Shown here: positions 24,697-34,499 of the stretch, in pieces
How the letters are laid out: each line of letters opens with the position of its first letter
How positions within the stretch are numbered: the stretch's first letter is position 1
DNA from: Schauerella fraxinea
Lineage (GTDB): Bacteria; Pseudomonadota; Gammaproteobacteria; Burkholderiales; Burkholderiaceae_B
Assembly (NCBI GenBank): GCA_030849965.1
Contig: JAVDKL010000004.1
Span: 372,001-436,000 of the forward strand
Direction of reading: 5' to 3'
Length of the DNA stretch: 64,000 nt
Made by a program: the position numbers and the translations under genes
The notes under the pieces: model-generated
Seen by the model: only the letters and a program-made list of their open reading frames with translations
What the model was told of the DNA's origin: nothing
The model's database searches: none

Positions 24697-25062
24697 TTGA
24701 CACCAATCAATCCGGACCACCGCAATCTTCGAGAAGCCAAGCTGACGTTAGAGCCCGGAGGGGGAAATTGGTCCAGTCAGATCCTTAAACTGGATCGTCA
24801 AGACGGTGACCACAATCAGGTGGAGCGTGGCACCGTGCAGCATGAAGTGCTGGAAGGCAAGAAGCAGATCCAGGCCTTCGAGGATGGTGAGACCTTGCGC
24901 GTCCGCGTCACCTGCAAAAAGGACGCGACCGCACGCCTTGATGCTGTCGTTCCCTACGGGCTCGCTGTGACTTTGGAAGCGAAGGAAGACATTCCGATCT
25001 ACCTGCAAGTCCGTGCCCGTATCAAGCAGCCGGTGCGTATTGCACCGGGCGTAGGCCGGTGA
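24697..25062 (+). pseudogene. C-terminal remnant of an S8-family (subtilase) protease gene
   Basis: An open frame of 121 codons without a convincing start (the first possible codon is a TTG with no Shine-Dalgarno). The sequence 'VERGTVQHEVLEGKK', 'RVRVTCKKDA' and 'VPYGLAVTLEA' matches, from memory, the C-terminal beta domain of large defence-associated subtilisin-like proteases. No catalytic Asp/His/Ser region is present. It lies 10 bp after the Mrr stop and 39 bp before hsdM. I read it as the stub of a protease gene deleted when the Mrr gene was brought in. Family assignment is moderate; the lack of a start is seen directly. Confidence 0.5.
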
Positions 25063-25101
25063 TCGCATAACGGCATGAAACATATAGAACAAGGCATTTG
25101 C

Positions 25102-26817
25102 ATGAAACCCATAGAACAACAATTCTTCAACGACCTGGAAAAGAAGCTCTGGACTGCCGCAGACAAGCTGCGCTCCAACCTCGATGCCGCTGTGTACAAG
25201 CACGTCGTGCTCGGGCTGATCTTCCTCAAGTACGTCTCCGATGCCTTCGAAGAACGGCAGCGCGAACTGCGTGAGCAGTTCACCAACCTGGATCATGACT
25301 ACTACATGGATCCGGCCGAATACGGCGGCGCAGGCACCCAGGAGTACGAAGACAACATCGCCGCCGAGTTGGAAGTGCGCGACTACTACACCGAGAAGAA
25401 CGTGTTCTGGGTGCCGGTCGAAGCGCGCTGGCAAACCCTGCGCGATTGCGCGCAACTCCCCCCCAAGGCCGCGCTGCCGTGGAACAAGCCGGGTAAAGAC
25501 GAGCCCGAGGAAATGCGTTCGGTCGGCTGGCTGATAGACAACGCGATGGAAGCCGTCGAGCGCGAGAACGCCCGGCTGAAGAACGTGCTCAACAAGGACT
25601 TCGCCCGCGTGCAGCTCGATTCCAGCAAGCTGGCCGGGCTGATTAGCCACTTCTCGGATACTGACTTCGCTGCCCGCGAATACAAGGGCCAGCCGTTGGA
25701 CCTGAAATCCAAGGATATCCTCGGCCACGTCTACGAATACTTCCTCGGCCAGTTCGCCCTGGCCGAAGGCAAGAAGGGCGGCCAGTACTACACGCCCAAG
25801 AGCATCGTCACCCTGATCGTGGAAATGCTCCAGCCGTTCAAAGGCCGCGTGTACGACCCGGCGATGGGTTCCGGCGGCTTCTTCGTGCAAAGCGAGGAGT
25901 TCATCGAACAGCACGGCGGCAAGGCCACCAATGGCAAGAGCGGGCAGATCAGCGTCTACGGGCAGGAGAGCAACCCCACCACTTGGCGGCTGGCCGCGAT
26001 GAACATGGCCATCCGCGGCATCGACTTCAACTTCGGCAGCGGCCCGGCCGACACCCTGCTCAACGACCTGCACCCGGACCTGCGCGCCGATTTTGTCATG
26101 GCCAACCCGCCCTTCAACATGAAGGAATGGTGGAACGAAAAGCTGGCCAACGATCCGCGCTGGATCGCCGGCACGCCGCCGCAGGGCAACGCCAACTTCG
26201 CCTGGTTGCAGCACATGCTCTGGCACTTGGCGCCCACCGGCAGCATGGCGCTACTGTTGGCCAACGGCTCCATGAGTTCCAACACCAACTTTGAGGGCGA
26301 AATCCGCAAGCGGCTAATCGAGGAAGACTACGTCGAGTGCATGGTCGCACTGCCCGGCCAGTTGTTCACCAACACCCAGATTCCGGCCTGCATCTGGTTC
26401 CTGACATGCGACAAGCAGAACGGCTTCGCGCTGGACAAGAAAAAGCGCGACCGGCGCGGCGAATTTCTGTTTATCGACGCCCGCCAGATGGGCTACATGA
26501 AAGACCGGGTACTGCGCGATTTCACAAACAAGGACATTCAGAAAATCGCCGATACCTTTCACGCCTGGCAGCAAGGCGAGGGGTATGAAGATCTACCGGG
26601 CTTTTGTCATTCCGCCAAGCTGGAAGAAATCCGCAAGCACGAGCATGTGCTGACGCCGGGGCGCTATGTGGGTGCGGCGGAACAGGAAGTCGACGGAGAA
26701 CCCTTTGCCGAGAAGATGCAGCGATTGACCGCGCAACTGGCAGAACAGTTTGCGGAGAGTGCCAAGCTGGAGGAAGAAATCAAGAAGAGTCTGGCGGGGT
26801 TGGGTCATGGCCTCTAA
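25102..26817 (+). CDS. hsdM: Type I restriction-modification system, methyltransferase subunit
   Basis: A 571-residue N6-adenine methyltransferase. I use ATG 25102, with AAGG 7-8 bp upstream and a good N-terminus ('[20 protein letters not shown]'); an ATG at 25075 is in frame but has no Shine-Dalgarno. The helical N-terminal domain is followed by SAM motif I '[11 protein letters not shown]' (251-261) and catalytic NPPF (335-338). It forms the M2S methylase with HsdS and protects host DNA. It overlaps hsdS by 11 bp and heads the four-gene operon hsdM-hsdS-FRG-hsdR. Confidence 0.95.
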   Translation: MKPIEQQFFNDLEKKLWTAADKLRSNLDAAVYKHVVLGLIFLKYVSDAFEERQRELREQFTNLDHDYYMDPAEYGGAGTQEYEDNIAAELEVRDYYTEKNVFWVPVEARWQTLRDCAQLPPKAALPWNKPGKDEPEEMRSVGWLIDNAMEAVERENARLKNVLNKDFARVQLDSSKLAGLISHFSDTDFAAREYKGQPLDLKSKDILGHVYEYFLGQFALAEGKKGGQYYTPKSIVTLIVEMLQPFKGRVYDPAMGSGGFFVQSEEFIEQHGGKATNGKSGQISVYGQESNPTTWRLAAMNMAIRGIDFNFGSGPADTLLNDLHPDLRADFVMANPPFNMKEWWNEKLANDPRWIAGTPPQGNANFAWLQHMLWHLAPTGSMALLLANGSMSSNTNFEGEIRKRLIEEDYVECMVALPGQLFTNTQIPACIWFLTCDKQNGFALDKKKRDRRGEFLFIDARQMGYMKDRVLRDFTNKDIQKIADTFHAWQQGEGYEDLPGFCHSAKLEEIRKHEHVLTPGRYVGAAEQEVDGEPFAEKMQRLTAQLAEQFAESAKLEEEIKKSLAGLGHGL

Positions 26818-28273
26818 ATGGGTAGAAGTGCCACTAGAACAACTCAAAGCTCAGACCAAGAGTGCCTTCGCCATGGGGCCTTTTGGCTCAAAGATTAAGG
26901 CAGAGAACTTCACCACTGTTGGAGTTCCTGTAATCAAGGGCGGCAATCTCAATGCGACCTACCTAGATGAGTCGGACTTCGATTTTTTGACCCAAGAGAA
27001 AGCTGACGAACTGGAATCCGCTAAGGCTCGGAGACTGGATATTGTAATCACACATCGAGGTACTCTCGGTCAAGTGGGTTTAATACCGCAAGACTCAAAA
27101 TATGAAGAGTACGTCGTCTCTCAGAGTCAGCTCAAAATGTCCTTTGATATCAAACGAGTTGATCCATATTTCGTCTACTACTTTCTGAAATCACCGCTCG
27201 GACAATCGCGGCTTCTATCCAATGCATCTCAGGTGGGCGTTCCTGCCATAGCACAGGCTTTAACGTCTGTTCGAGCTATTGAAATCCCGATCCCAGAAAA
27301 TCGTTCGGAACAAGTTCGTATTTCGAGCGTCTTACGCGGTTTGGACGACAAAATAGACCTCAACTGCGGCATCAACCAAACCCTCGAAGCCATGGCGCAA
27401 GCCATCTTCAAATCATGGTTTGTCGATTTCGACCCAGTCAAAGCCAAGATCGCAGCCATCGAACAAGGCCAGGACCCGCTGCGCGCCGCCATGCGCGCCA
27501 TCAGCGGCGAAACCGACGCCGAACTCGACCAACTCCGACGCGAGCACTACGACCAACTTGCCGCCACCGCCGCGCTGTTTGCCGATGCAATGGAAGGGTC
27601 GGAGTTTGGCGAGATTCCAAAGGGATGGAACTCTGTTCCGTTTGGTTGCTTGCTTTCGCACACTATTGGCGGCGATTGGGGGACAGAAGCACCGGACACC
27701 GTGAATGACACGCGTGTTGCAATCATTCGCGGCACTGACATCCCAGACTTAGATCAAGCTCAATTAAGCCGAGTGCCCATTCGATATACCAGTAAGAAAA
27801 AGCTCGCCACGCGACGTCTACAGGTTGGCGATATTGTTTTGGAGGTTTCAGGTGGCAGCAAAGATCAGCCTACAGGTAGATCATTTCATATGACTGCCAA
27901 CGCGCTGCGAGAGTTTGATTGTCCAGTCGAGCCTGCCAGTTTTTGCCGACTTTTGAGGCCTGTCAGCCTTGAGGTCGGTGCAGTGCTTAGTTTGCATCTG
28001 TCCTGCATATATCAACAAGGAAAGACTTGGGAATATCAGAATCAGAGTACCGGGATTGCCAATTTTCAAACATCCCATTTCCTTAAGGCCGAGCTGGTAG
28101 TTGTCCCCCCGAATGCGGTCCTAGAAGTCTTCTTTGGAATGGTTAGTCCGATTCTGGAGCGGAGGCATGATGCACAAGGGCGGAAACTGGCTCTAACGCG
28201 TGACACGCTTCTTCCTAAACTTATGTCTGGAGAAATTTCTGTTTCGTGTCAAATTAATGAGGATGCTCGATGA
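26807..28273 (+). CDS. hsdS: Type I restriction-modification system, specificity subunit
   Basis: A 488-residue HsdS from ATG 26807, inside the end of hsdM; the longer open frame upstream is only the hsdM overlap. Two target-recognition domains are visible, about 1-170 and about 285-450, each followed by a conserved helical spacer; the first spacer contains '[20 protein letters not shown]'. The TRDs are AT-richer than hsdM and hsdR, as expected for rapidly exchanged specificity modules. The recognition sequence cannot be predicted. Its stop overlaps the FRG gene start as ATGA. Confidence 0.93.
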   Translation: MASKWVEVPLEQLKAQTKSAFAMGPFGSKIKAENFTTVGVPVIKGGNLNATYLDESDFDFLTQEKADELESAKARRLDIVITHRGTLGQVGLIPQDSKYEEYVVSQSQLKMSFDIKRVDPYFVYYFLKSPLGQSRLLSNASQVGVPAIAQALTSVRAIEIPIPENRSEQVRISSVLRGLDDKIDLNCGINQTLEAMAQAIFKSWFVDFDPVKAKIAAIEQGQDPLRAAMRAISGETDAELDQLRREHYDQLAATAALFADAMEGSEFGEIPKGWNSVPFGCLLSHTIGGDWGTEAPDTVNDTRVAIIRGTDIPDLDQAQLSRVPIRYTSKKKLATRRLQVGDIVLEVSGGSKDQPTGRSFHMTANALREFDCPVEPASFCRLLRPVSLEVGAVLSLHLSCIYQQGKTWEYQNQSTGIANFQTSHFLKAELVVVPPNAVLEVFFGMVSPILERRHDAQGRKLALTRDTLLPKLMSGEISVSCQINEDAR

Positions 28274-29547
28274 CTCAACAAGAGAGCCCCCTCCCAGAAG
28301 AACAACGCACAGACTATTTCGAGAGAATTCCGGTTTGGAGAAATGGTGAAAAGTGCTTTGAAGTCATGGCTGACGAGCGCAGCGGTCGTATCCCGGTAAC
28401 ACGCTTGGAGTCTTGGCGAAATTACACCGAGCTACTAGAAAGCCCGTTCTTTAATCGTTCTGGCGTACATCTGATTTTTCGTGGGCAACGCCGCTCTGAT
28501 TGGAGCCTTATGCCTACATTAGGTCGCCTATCTGCCAATGGGATAGTTACTAAGAAATTGGCTGAAGCCCAGCTTGAACGATTTAAGAGAGCGATTCGTG
28601 GGCGACTAAGCGACAACAGTCTTGTAGATGAAAATGACGAGCTTTGGTCCATTGGTCAGCATCACGGGCTGATGACGCCTTTGTTGGACTGGACGTACTC
28701 TCCTTATGTTGCTTTGTTTTTTGCTTTTGCAAAGGCCGACAGCAAGGATGAAGAGGAAAATCCCTACCGAGTTGTCTATGTGCTTAACAGAAGTTTTATT
28801 CTAGGGAATGAGGGTGAAACAGGCATCCGACTTTGGGAACCGCGCAAAGATAGCCATGGGAGATTGGTTAATCAGGCCGGACTGTTCACCTTCTCCCCTG
28901 ACGATGCCACCATAGAAAACAAGCTGGCGAATGTTTTAGCCGACGACAAGGCTTTTGAGGATGAGGAACTACGCTCTGCAGCAGAAGAGGATCAGCCCGA
29001 TTTATTGGCTCGATACATCTGCAAAATCTATATCCGTAACGAAGAACGTGATGCTTGCTTGCGCCATCTGCGGCGGATGAACGTGCATCATGCCAGCCTC
29101 TTTCCTGATCTGATCGGCGCATCTGATTATTGCAATATCGCAACCGCCGAAGCGGAGGAGGAGGCCAGCCTTGCACAGGCCGCAGAGCGTGAGCGCTCGA
29201 TGGCTACTCAAGTTGTTCAAGTGGCCTCTGTTCCATCTGTGGACCTTGTGGAGGCTCCCATCATTGATTCGGAGCAAACGTCTTTCAGTATTGAGGCCAT
29301 CTTGCGTGCTCATCCTGACGCGCAGCAAGTGGAGCCAGGGCGTATCGCATTGAATACCAGCGAGCTGTCCCACGACATTTCCAAACACCAGGTTGTAGAT
29401 TGGGACAAGCGCGAAGACGCTCAGGCTCGAATGCGCAACGTTATTCGAGTCACGTTGCGGAAGAACAGCTATCCATCGCAACTACGTGACGACGTAGTCG
29501 AGCAAATCATGAATGCGGTGAAGCAGCGGGCAGCGGAGAGGAAATGA
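28270..29547 (+). CDS. FRG-domain protein embedded in the type I R-M operon
   Basis: A 425-residue protein with an FRG domain: 'IFRGQRRSDWSLMPTLGR' (69-86) and 'WSIGQHHGLMTPLLDWTYSP' followed by 'YVALFFAF'. FRG domains are common in phage-defence loci but their activity is not settled. The middle is acidic. The last 40 residues, with 'IRVTLRKNSYPSQLRDD', resemble the HsdR C-terminal tail encoded next door ('VRRTLKKWKYPPVGED'). It overlaps hsdS and hsdR by 4 bp each (ATGA), so it is made in step with the R-M subunits and may dock on the complex or act as backup effector; both are inference. Confidence 0.85.
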   Translation: MTQQESPLPEEQRTDYFERIPVWRNGEKCFEVMADERSGRIPVTRLESWRNYTELLESPFFNRSGVHLIFRGQRRSDWSLMPTLGRLSANGIVTKKLAEAQLERFKRAIRGRLSDNSLVDENDELWSIGQHHGLMTPLLDWTYSPYVALFFAFAKADSKDEEENPYRVVYVLNRSFILGNEGETGIRLWEPRKDSHGRLVNQAGLFTFSPDDATIENKLANVLADDKAFEDEELRSAAEEDQPDLLARYICKIYIRNEERDACLRHLRRMNVHHASLFPDLIGASDYCNIATAEAEEEASLAQAAERERSMATQVVQVASVPSVDLVEAPIIDSEQTSFSIEAILRAHPDAQQVEPGRIALNTSELSHDISKHQVVDWDKREDAQARMRNVIRVTLRKNSYPSQLRDDVVEQIMNAVKQRAAERK

Positions 29548-32500
29548 TTACTGAACAACAGCTTGAGGGCCTCTGCATTGGTTGGTTCGGGGCTCTCGGG
29601 TGGGCGTACACACAGGGCCCGGAAATTGCACCCGATGGAGACCAACCTGCCCGCTCTGACTATCGTCAAACTGTATTGCGCGAACGCTTGTTGGTTGCGC
29701 TCACCCGCATCAACCCGCACATCCCCGCCGCGACGCTGGAGCAGGCGGCACACGAGTTTCTGACGGTCAGCGAGCCGCTGCTGATCGCACGCAACCGTCG
29801 TGTGCATCGCTTACTGCTGGCCGGCATTCCGGTTGAATTTTCAGTAGGCGACGAGAAACGCAGCGATCTGGTCAATCTCATCGACTTCGCCAACCCACGC
29901 AACAATGACTTCCTGCTGGTTAGCCAATTCACCGTGGTCGGCCCCAAGCAGCCGCGCCGTCCCGATCTGGTGGCCTTCGTCAACGGCCTGCCGTTGACAG
30001 TGATCGAGCTGAAGAACCCCGCCAACGAGCAGACCGACATCTGGGATGCCTTCAACCAGATCCAGACCTACAAGGATGAGATCAGCGACCTGTTCAACAC
30101 CAATGTGGCGGTGGTGGTCAGCGACGGTTTCACGGCGCGGCTAGGATCGCTCACGGCCAACCAGGAACGCATGCAGCCCTGGCGAGCGATCGCCAATGAG
30201 GACGACCGACCGCTATTGGAGTTCGAGTTGGAAACGCTGGTGCGCGGCTTCTTCGAGCCCGCACTGTTTCTTGACTACGTTCGCCACTTCGTGTTGTTCG
30301 AGCAGGATGCCGACCAGATCATCAAGAAGATCGCGGGCTACCACCAGTTCCATGCGGTGCGCGAAGCGGTGAAAGTCACAGTGATCGCTGCCAGCAGTCC
30401 GAACAAAGGCATGCTCGAGGTGCAGGAGCCACGTGCCGCCTATGGCAAGGAAGTGCAGCCCGGTAGCCGCAAGGCCGGCGTGGTGTGGCACACGCAAGGC
30501 TCGGGCAAGAGCATCACCATGGCCTGCTACGCGGGCAAGCTGTTGCAACAGCCGGAGATGAAGAACCCCACACTGGTGATAGTGACCGACCGCAACGATC
30601 TGGACGGGCAGTTGTTCGGCACCTTCTGCGCCGCCGAAGACCTGCTCCGGCAAACGCCAGTGCAGGCCGGTAGCCGCGAAGAACTGCGCGAAATGCTGGC
30701 CTCGCGTGAGGCAGGCGGCATCATCTTCGCTACGGTGCAAAAGTTCGCCCTCTTGAATGACGAAGAGCAGCATCCACTTCTGTCGGATCGAAGCAATATA
30801 GTGGTGATTTCCGACGAAGCGCACCGCAGCCAGTACGGCATGAAAGGGCGGCTGGACACAAAAACCGGCAAGTACGTATTCGGGTATGCCAAGCACATGC
30901 GCGACGCGCTGGCCAACGCTACCTTCATTGGCTTCACCGGCACGCCCATCGCCTTGGAAGACAAAGACACGCGGGCGGTATTTGGCGAGTACGTCAGCAT
31001 CTACGACATTCAGGACGCCGTGAACGATGGCGCCACGGTGCCAATCTTCTATGAAAGCCGCTTGGCCAAGCTGGATGTGAACCAGGCCGAGATCGACGCA
31101 CTGAACGCCCAGGTGGATGAGGTCATCGAGGACGAGGAAGACCTCACCGCCCGCGAGAAGACCAAGAGCGATTGGGCCGCACTGACCAAGCTGGTGGGCG
31201 CGCAGCCGCGTCTGGAACAGGTGGCTGCCGACCTGGTGCAGCATTTCGAGACACGCACCGCCACGCTGGAAGGCAAGGCGATGATCGTTTGCATGAGCCG
31301 CGACATCTGCGCCGAGCTGTATAACGCCATCGTTGCCCTGCGTCCGAATTGGCACGACGCCGACCCGGAAAAGGGTGCAATCAAGGTAGTGATGACCGGA
31401 TCGGCAGCGGACAAGCCCTTACTGCAGCCGCACCTGTACAGCCAGCAGGTGAAGAAACGCCTGGAAAAGCGTTTCAAAGACCCGGCAGACCCGTTAAAGC
31501 TGGTGATCGTTCGCGACATGTGGCTGACGGGCTTCGACGCGCCCTGCTGCCACACCATGTATGTAGACAAGCCGATGAAGGGCCACAACCTGATGCAGGC
31601 CATTGCCCGCGTCAACCGGGTGTTCCGCAACAAGCCCGGTGGATTGGTGGTGGATTACATCGGCATCGCCAACGAGCTGAAGGCAGCGCTCAAGACCTAC
31701 ACCGAATCCAAGGGCAAGGGCGACCCGGCGCACAATGCGGCCGAGGCCCTGGCTGTGCTACTCGAGAAGCTCGACATCGTGCGTGGGTTGATGCACGGCT
31801 TCGACTACAGTGGCTTTGAAACCGATGCGATGAAGCTGCTGGTGCCGGTGGCCAACCATATCCTGGGGCTGAAGGACGGCAAGCAACGTTTCCTCGATGC
31901 CATGCTGGCCGTGAGCAAGGCGTTTTCCCTGTGCAGCACGCTCGATGAAGCTGCCGCCCTGCGCACAGAGATTGCCTTCTTCGCCGCCGTCAAGGCCGCC
32001 ATCGTCAAGTTCACCACAGTGGACCGCAAGCGTTCCGACGCGGACAAGAACAGCGCGCTCAAGCAGATCCTAGACAACGCCATCGTGGCAGGCGGGGTGG
32101 CGGATATCTTCGCCCTGGCGGGCTTGGACAAGCCCAATATCGGCCTGCTGTCGGAAGAGTTCCTGGAAGACGTGCGGCAGATGAAAAGCCGCAACCTGGC
32201 GGTGGAACTGCTCGAAAAGCTACTGCGCGATGAGATCAAGGCGCGCTCACGCAACAACGTCGTGCAGGAGAAGAAGTACGGCGACCGCCTGCTGGAAACC
32301 CTACGCAAGTACCACAATCGGGCGGTGGAGACGGCGCAGGTCATCGAGGAACTGATCCAGATGGCCAAGGACTTCCAGGCAGCACTGGAGCGTGAAGCAG
32401 CGCTGGGGCTGAATCCGGACGAGATCGCCTTCTACGATGCGCTGGCCAACAACGAAAGCGCCGTGCGGGAACTGGGTGACGAAATTCTCAAGAAAATTGC

Positions 32501-32693
32501 CGTCGAGATCACCGAGAAGCTGCGCAACAGCACCACGGTAGATTGGCAAGTACGCGAGAGCGTACGCGCCAAGCTGCGGATTCTGGTGCGGCGTACGCTA
32601 AAGAAGTGGAAGTACCCACCGGTGGGTGAGGATGCCGCGATTGAGCTGGTGCTGAAGCAGGCTGAATCACTGTCAAACGCATGGTCGAAGTAA
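29544..32693 (+). CDS. hsdR: Type I restriction-modification system, endonuclease/translocase subunit
   Basis: A 1049-residue HsdR. The N-terminal PD-(D/E)xK nuclease shows D141 in 'RPDLVAF' and E155/K157 in 'IELKNP'. The SF2 translocase has Walker A HTQGSGKS (316-323), DEAH in 'ISDEAHRSQYG', 'GFTGTPI' and a C-terminal motor lobe 'LTGFDAPCCHTMYVDKPMKG'. A long helical C-terminus for HsdM contact ends in 'VRRTLKKWKYPPVGED'. It appears intact. The operon is followed within about 105 bp by a strong hairpin terminator inside repeat R3. Confidence 0.95.
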   Translation: MITEQQLEGLCIGWFGALGWAYTQGPEIAPDGDQPARSDYRQTVLRERLLVALTRINPHIPAATLEQAAHEFLTVSEPLLIARNRRVHRLLLAGIPVEFSVGDEKRSDLVNLIDFANPRNNDFLLVSQFTVVGPKQPRRPDLVAFVNGLPLTVIELKNPANEQTDIWDAFNQIQTYKDEISDLFNTNVAVVVSDGFTARLGSLTANQERMQPWRAIANEDDRPLLEFELETLVRGFFEPALFLDYVRHFVLFEQDADQIIKKIAGYHQFHAVREAVKVTVIAASSPNKGMLEVQEPRAAYGKEVQPGSRKAGVVWHTQGSGKSITMACYAGKLLQQPEMKNPTLVIVTDRNDLDGQLFGTFCAAEDLLRQTPVQAGSREELREMLASREAGGIIFATVQKFALLNDEEQHPLLSDRSNIVVISDEAHRSQYGMKGRLDTKTGKYVFGYAKHMRDALANATFIGFTGTPIALEDKDTRAVFGEYVSIYDIQDAVNDGATVPIFYESRLAKLDVNQAEIDALNAQVDEVIEDEEDLTAREKTKSDWAALTKLVGAQPRLEQVAADLVQHFETRTATLEGKAMIVCMSRDICAELYNAIVALRPNWHDADPEKGAIKVVMTGSAADKPLLQPHLYSQQVKKRLEKRFKDPADPLKLVIVRDMWLTGFDAPCCHTMYVDKPMKGHNLMQAIARVNRVFRNKPGGLVVDYIGIANELKAALKTYTESKGKGDPAHNAAEALAVLLEKLDIVRGLMHGFDYSGFETDAMKLLVPVANHILGLKDGKQRFLDAMLAVSKAFSLCSTLDEAAALRTEIAFFAAVKAAIVKFTTVDRKRSDADKNSALKQILDNAIVAGGVADIFALAGLDKPNIGLLSEEFLEDVRQMKSRNLAVELLEKLLRDEIKARSRNNVVQEKKYGDRLLETLRKYHNRAVETAQVIEELIQMAKDFQAALEREAALGLNPDEIAFYDALANNESAVRELGDEILKKIAVEITEKLRNSTTVDWQVRESVRAKLRILVRRTLKKWKYPPVGEDAAIELVLKQAESLSNAWSK

Positions 32694-32717
32694 GTGGTTT
32701 AATGCGGTACTTTCGGG

Positions 32718-32919
32718 TTTTGGAGAGGCATTGTAAGATTGGAATTGATTGATAATGCAATCGAAACCGTTGATGCTCCGAAAATCGCTCCATCTCCCGC
32801 GCCAGTACTAAGCGCGGTTTTTTGACGGTATATGGCGACGATAAAGCTTATGTTGATGGTCTAAAATCCCTTTAACCATGCGGACTTACGAGCTCCATTG
32901 ATGATCGACTGGGAGTGAT
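32718..32919. repeat. 3' repeat R3 (diverged third copy)
   Basis: Follows hsdR and aligns with R1/R2 from 'TTGGAGAG' to 'TGGGAGTGA' with clear interspersed mismatches (roughly 70% by eye). Shared blocks include 'AAGCGCG.TTTTTGACGGTA', 'TGGCGACG', 'AAATCCCTTTAA' and 'TTGATGA'. It marks the right end of block C and of the island; core-type genes start 138 bp later. Confidence 0.7.
32797..32823 (+). terminator. Rho-independent terminator after hsdR
   Basis: Perfect 6-bp stem CCGCGC (32797-32802) / GCGCGG (32812-32817), 9-nt loop, then six T. It lies within repeat R3; R1 and R2 have weaker versions of the same hairpin. Confidence 0.75.
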
Positions 32920-33056
32920 GTTGCTGCTGCTATCCATCGGCGTCAGAATGCACTAAGCACCTACAAGGCTCATCTATGTTACGAGCGGGGTAGTGTCGGC
33001 TGCGTGCTTTCCGGATGCTGCCGAGATCACCTGCCACCTGAAATCAGAAGATCAGC

Positions 33057-33551
33057 ATGAAATTGACGGGCACCGTAGCGTTGCTGGTATTGCTAACTGC
33101 CGGCTGCGCGTTCGTAGCATCTCGATTCGACCCACCGTCGAACCCGCCACACCCGCCTGACACCCTTATGTAGCAGGAAGGCTACTTCGAAAATGCTGAG
33201 GTGGTGCCCCCGAACAAGAGCGATGCCGGTGGTTCGTTCTACGGACGGCTGGAACTCGAATCGCGCGAGTGGACGTGGGAGATGACGATCGCGCGATTGG
33301 ATAGTCTCGTCACCTCCGTGGCAGTTCACGGTCCCGCGGCGAAGGGCGCGAAGTGGCCCCTCGTGCTAACGATGCCCATTCCTGCGTCGGAAGAGACCAT
33401 CCACGGTAAGAGAATATTGACGCCGTCGCAAGCCGATGACATGCAGGCCGGCAGGCTCTATCTGTTGGTCGTCTCGACGACGCGTTATCCGCAGGGCGAG
33501 ATCCGTGCGCAGATTGCCCTGCGCCGGCCCGGTGAGCGCGGCGCACGCTGA
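33057..33551 (+). pseudogene. CHRD-domain lipoprotein interrupted by an in-frame amber codon
   Basis: ATG 33057 starts a lipoprotein signal peptide ('VALLVLLTAGC', lipobox Cys at residue 17). TAG at 33171-33173 (codon 39) stops it, and the same frame continues without further stops to 33551. The continuation is a CHRD domain: 'TWEMTIARLDSLVTSVAVHG', 'ILTPSQADDMQAGRLYLLVV', 'TRYPQGEIRAQI'. The gene would encode a 164-residue outer-membrane or periplasmic lipoprotein. It could be a true nonsense mutation, a sequencing error, or a restart at GTG 33201, which would give a signal-less protein. It is the first gene outside the island. Confidence 0.75.
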
Positions 33552-33739
33552 CGCTGCACCGAAGCCAGTCAAGCTGATCTCTTCGACTAGGTGGGCACCC
33601 AATGGTTTGCCTCGACATGCCTAAGCGGCTGTTCTGACGCACCCGGGCCAGTATGGTTCAGCGCCACCAACAGAACGGCCGAATCTTTCCTCGAATCGGG
33701 ATGGAAATTTACATTGGTGCATCTTCTTCGCTAGCCAAG

Positions 33740-34276
33740 TTAATTGGTGTAGTCCATTGCTTCTTGGTTCTTGATCACGACAACCCAGCGAGCACCAGTC
33801 AGTTCCGCCATACGCGCAGGTGCAATGCGCACCGCGGTGTGGGTATCGCCCGCCGCCGGCAGCACGGTATCGAACGCCTTGAGCGATTCATCGCAGTAAA
33901 CGGGTAGATCGGTGGCCAAGCCGAACGGGCAAACGCCGCCCACAGGGTGGCCGGTCAAGCGTTGCACGCTCTCGGCATCCAGCATCCGAACCTTGCTGCC
34001 AAACGCTTGCTTGAGCTTCGCGTTGTCCAGCCTCGCGTCGCCCCGTACGACCACCAGAATCACTTGATCGCCCACCCTTAGCGACAACGTCTTGGCGATC
34101 TGGCCGGGCTCCACGCCGTGCGCCTTGGCCGCAAGTTCCACAGTGGCCGTGCTGGTCGATGCTTCGATGATCGTGATGTCAGGCGCCTTGACGGCAAAAT
34201 ATTCGCGAACGCTTTCGAGACTCACTTCCTGGTCGTCCATGTATGTGGTTAAAGATTCGTCGTGCATGCAGGACAT
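33740..34276 (-). CDS. YbaK/EbsC-type aminoacyl-tRNA deacylase
   Basis: A 178-residue (or 166 from ATG 34240) trans-editing domain protein. Conserved features are 'HGVEPGQIAKTLSLRV' with the Lys typical of the YbaK/ProX active site, and 'GHPVGGVCPFG' matching the GxxPGGVSPxG motif. These enzymes hydrolyse mischarged tRNAs such as Cys-tRNA(Pro) or Ala-tRNA(Pro); which one cannot be decided. The start is uncertain, since none of the three ATGs has a strong Shine-Dalgarno. It is divergent from the OsmC-YcaO gene. Confidence 0.85.
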   Translation of the reverse strand: MSCMHDESLTTYMDDQEVSLESVREYFAVKAPDITIIEASTSTATVELAAKAHGVEPGQIAKTLSLRVGDQVILVVVRGDARLDNAKLKQAFGSKVRMLDAESVQRLTGHPVGGVCPFGLATDLPVYCDESLKAFDTVLPAAGDTHTAVRIAPARMAELTGARWVVVIKNQEAMDYTN

Positions 34277-34499
34277 CAGTCCGTCGACAATAATGGCACT
34301 ACGTTGCGTAATTCTCCCTTATCTAGCGGTTTTGCGTGAGCGTGATCGCCCATTGGTTAAACCTTCGACACCCCAGCCCACTCAATTTGCTACCCTCTTG
34401 GGTTAGCATGCGCCGCCGCGCGCAATCACCCCATTTAATGTGCCGCCATACATCGCCCTATGGCCTGGCGCTTCTCAGCACCACTTTTAGAATTGCCCC

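Noticed and set aside
24748-26226. 492-codon minus-strand ORF
   Set aside because: It is antisense to hsdM over nearly all its length, shows no domain, and hsdM is unambiguous.
30213-31355. 380-codon minus-strand ORF
   Set aside because: Antisense to hsdR, no recognisable protein features.
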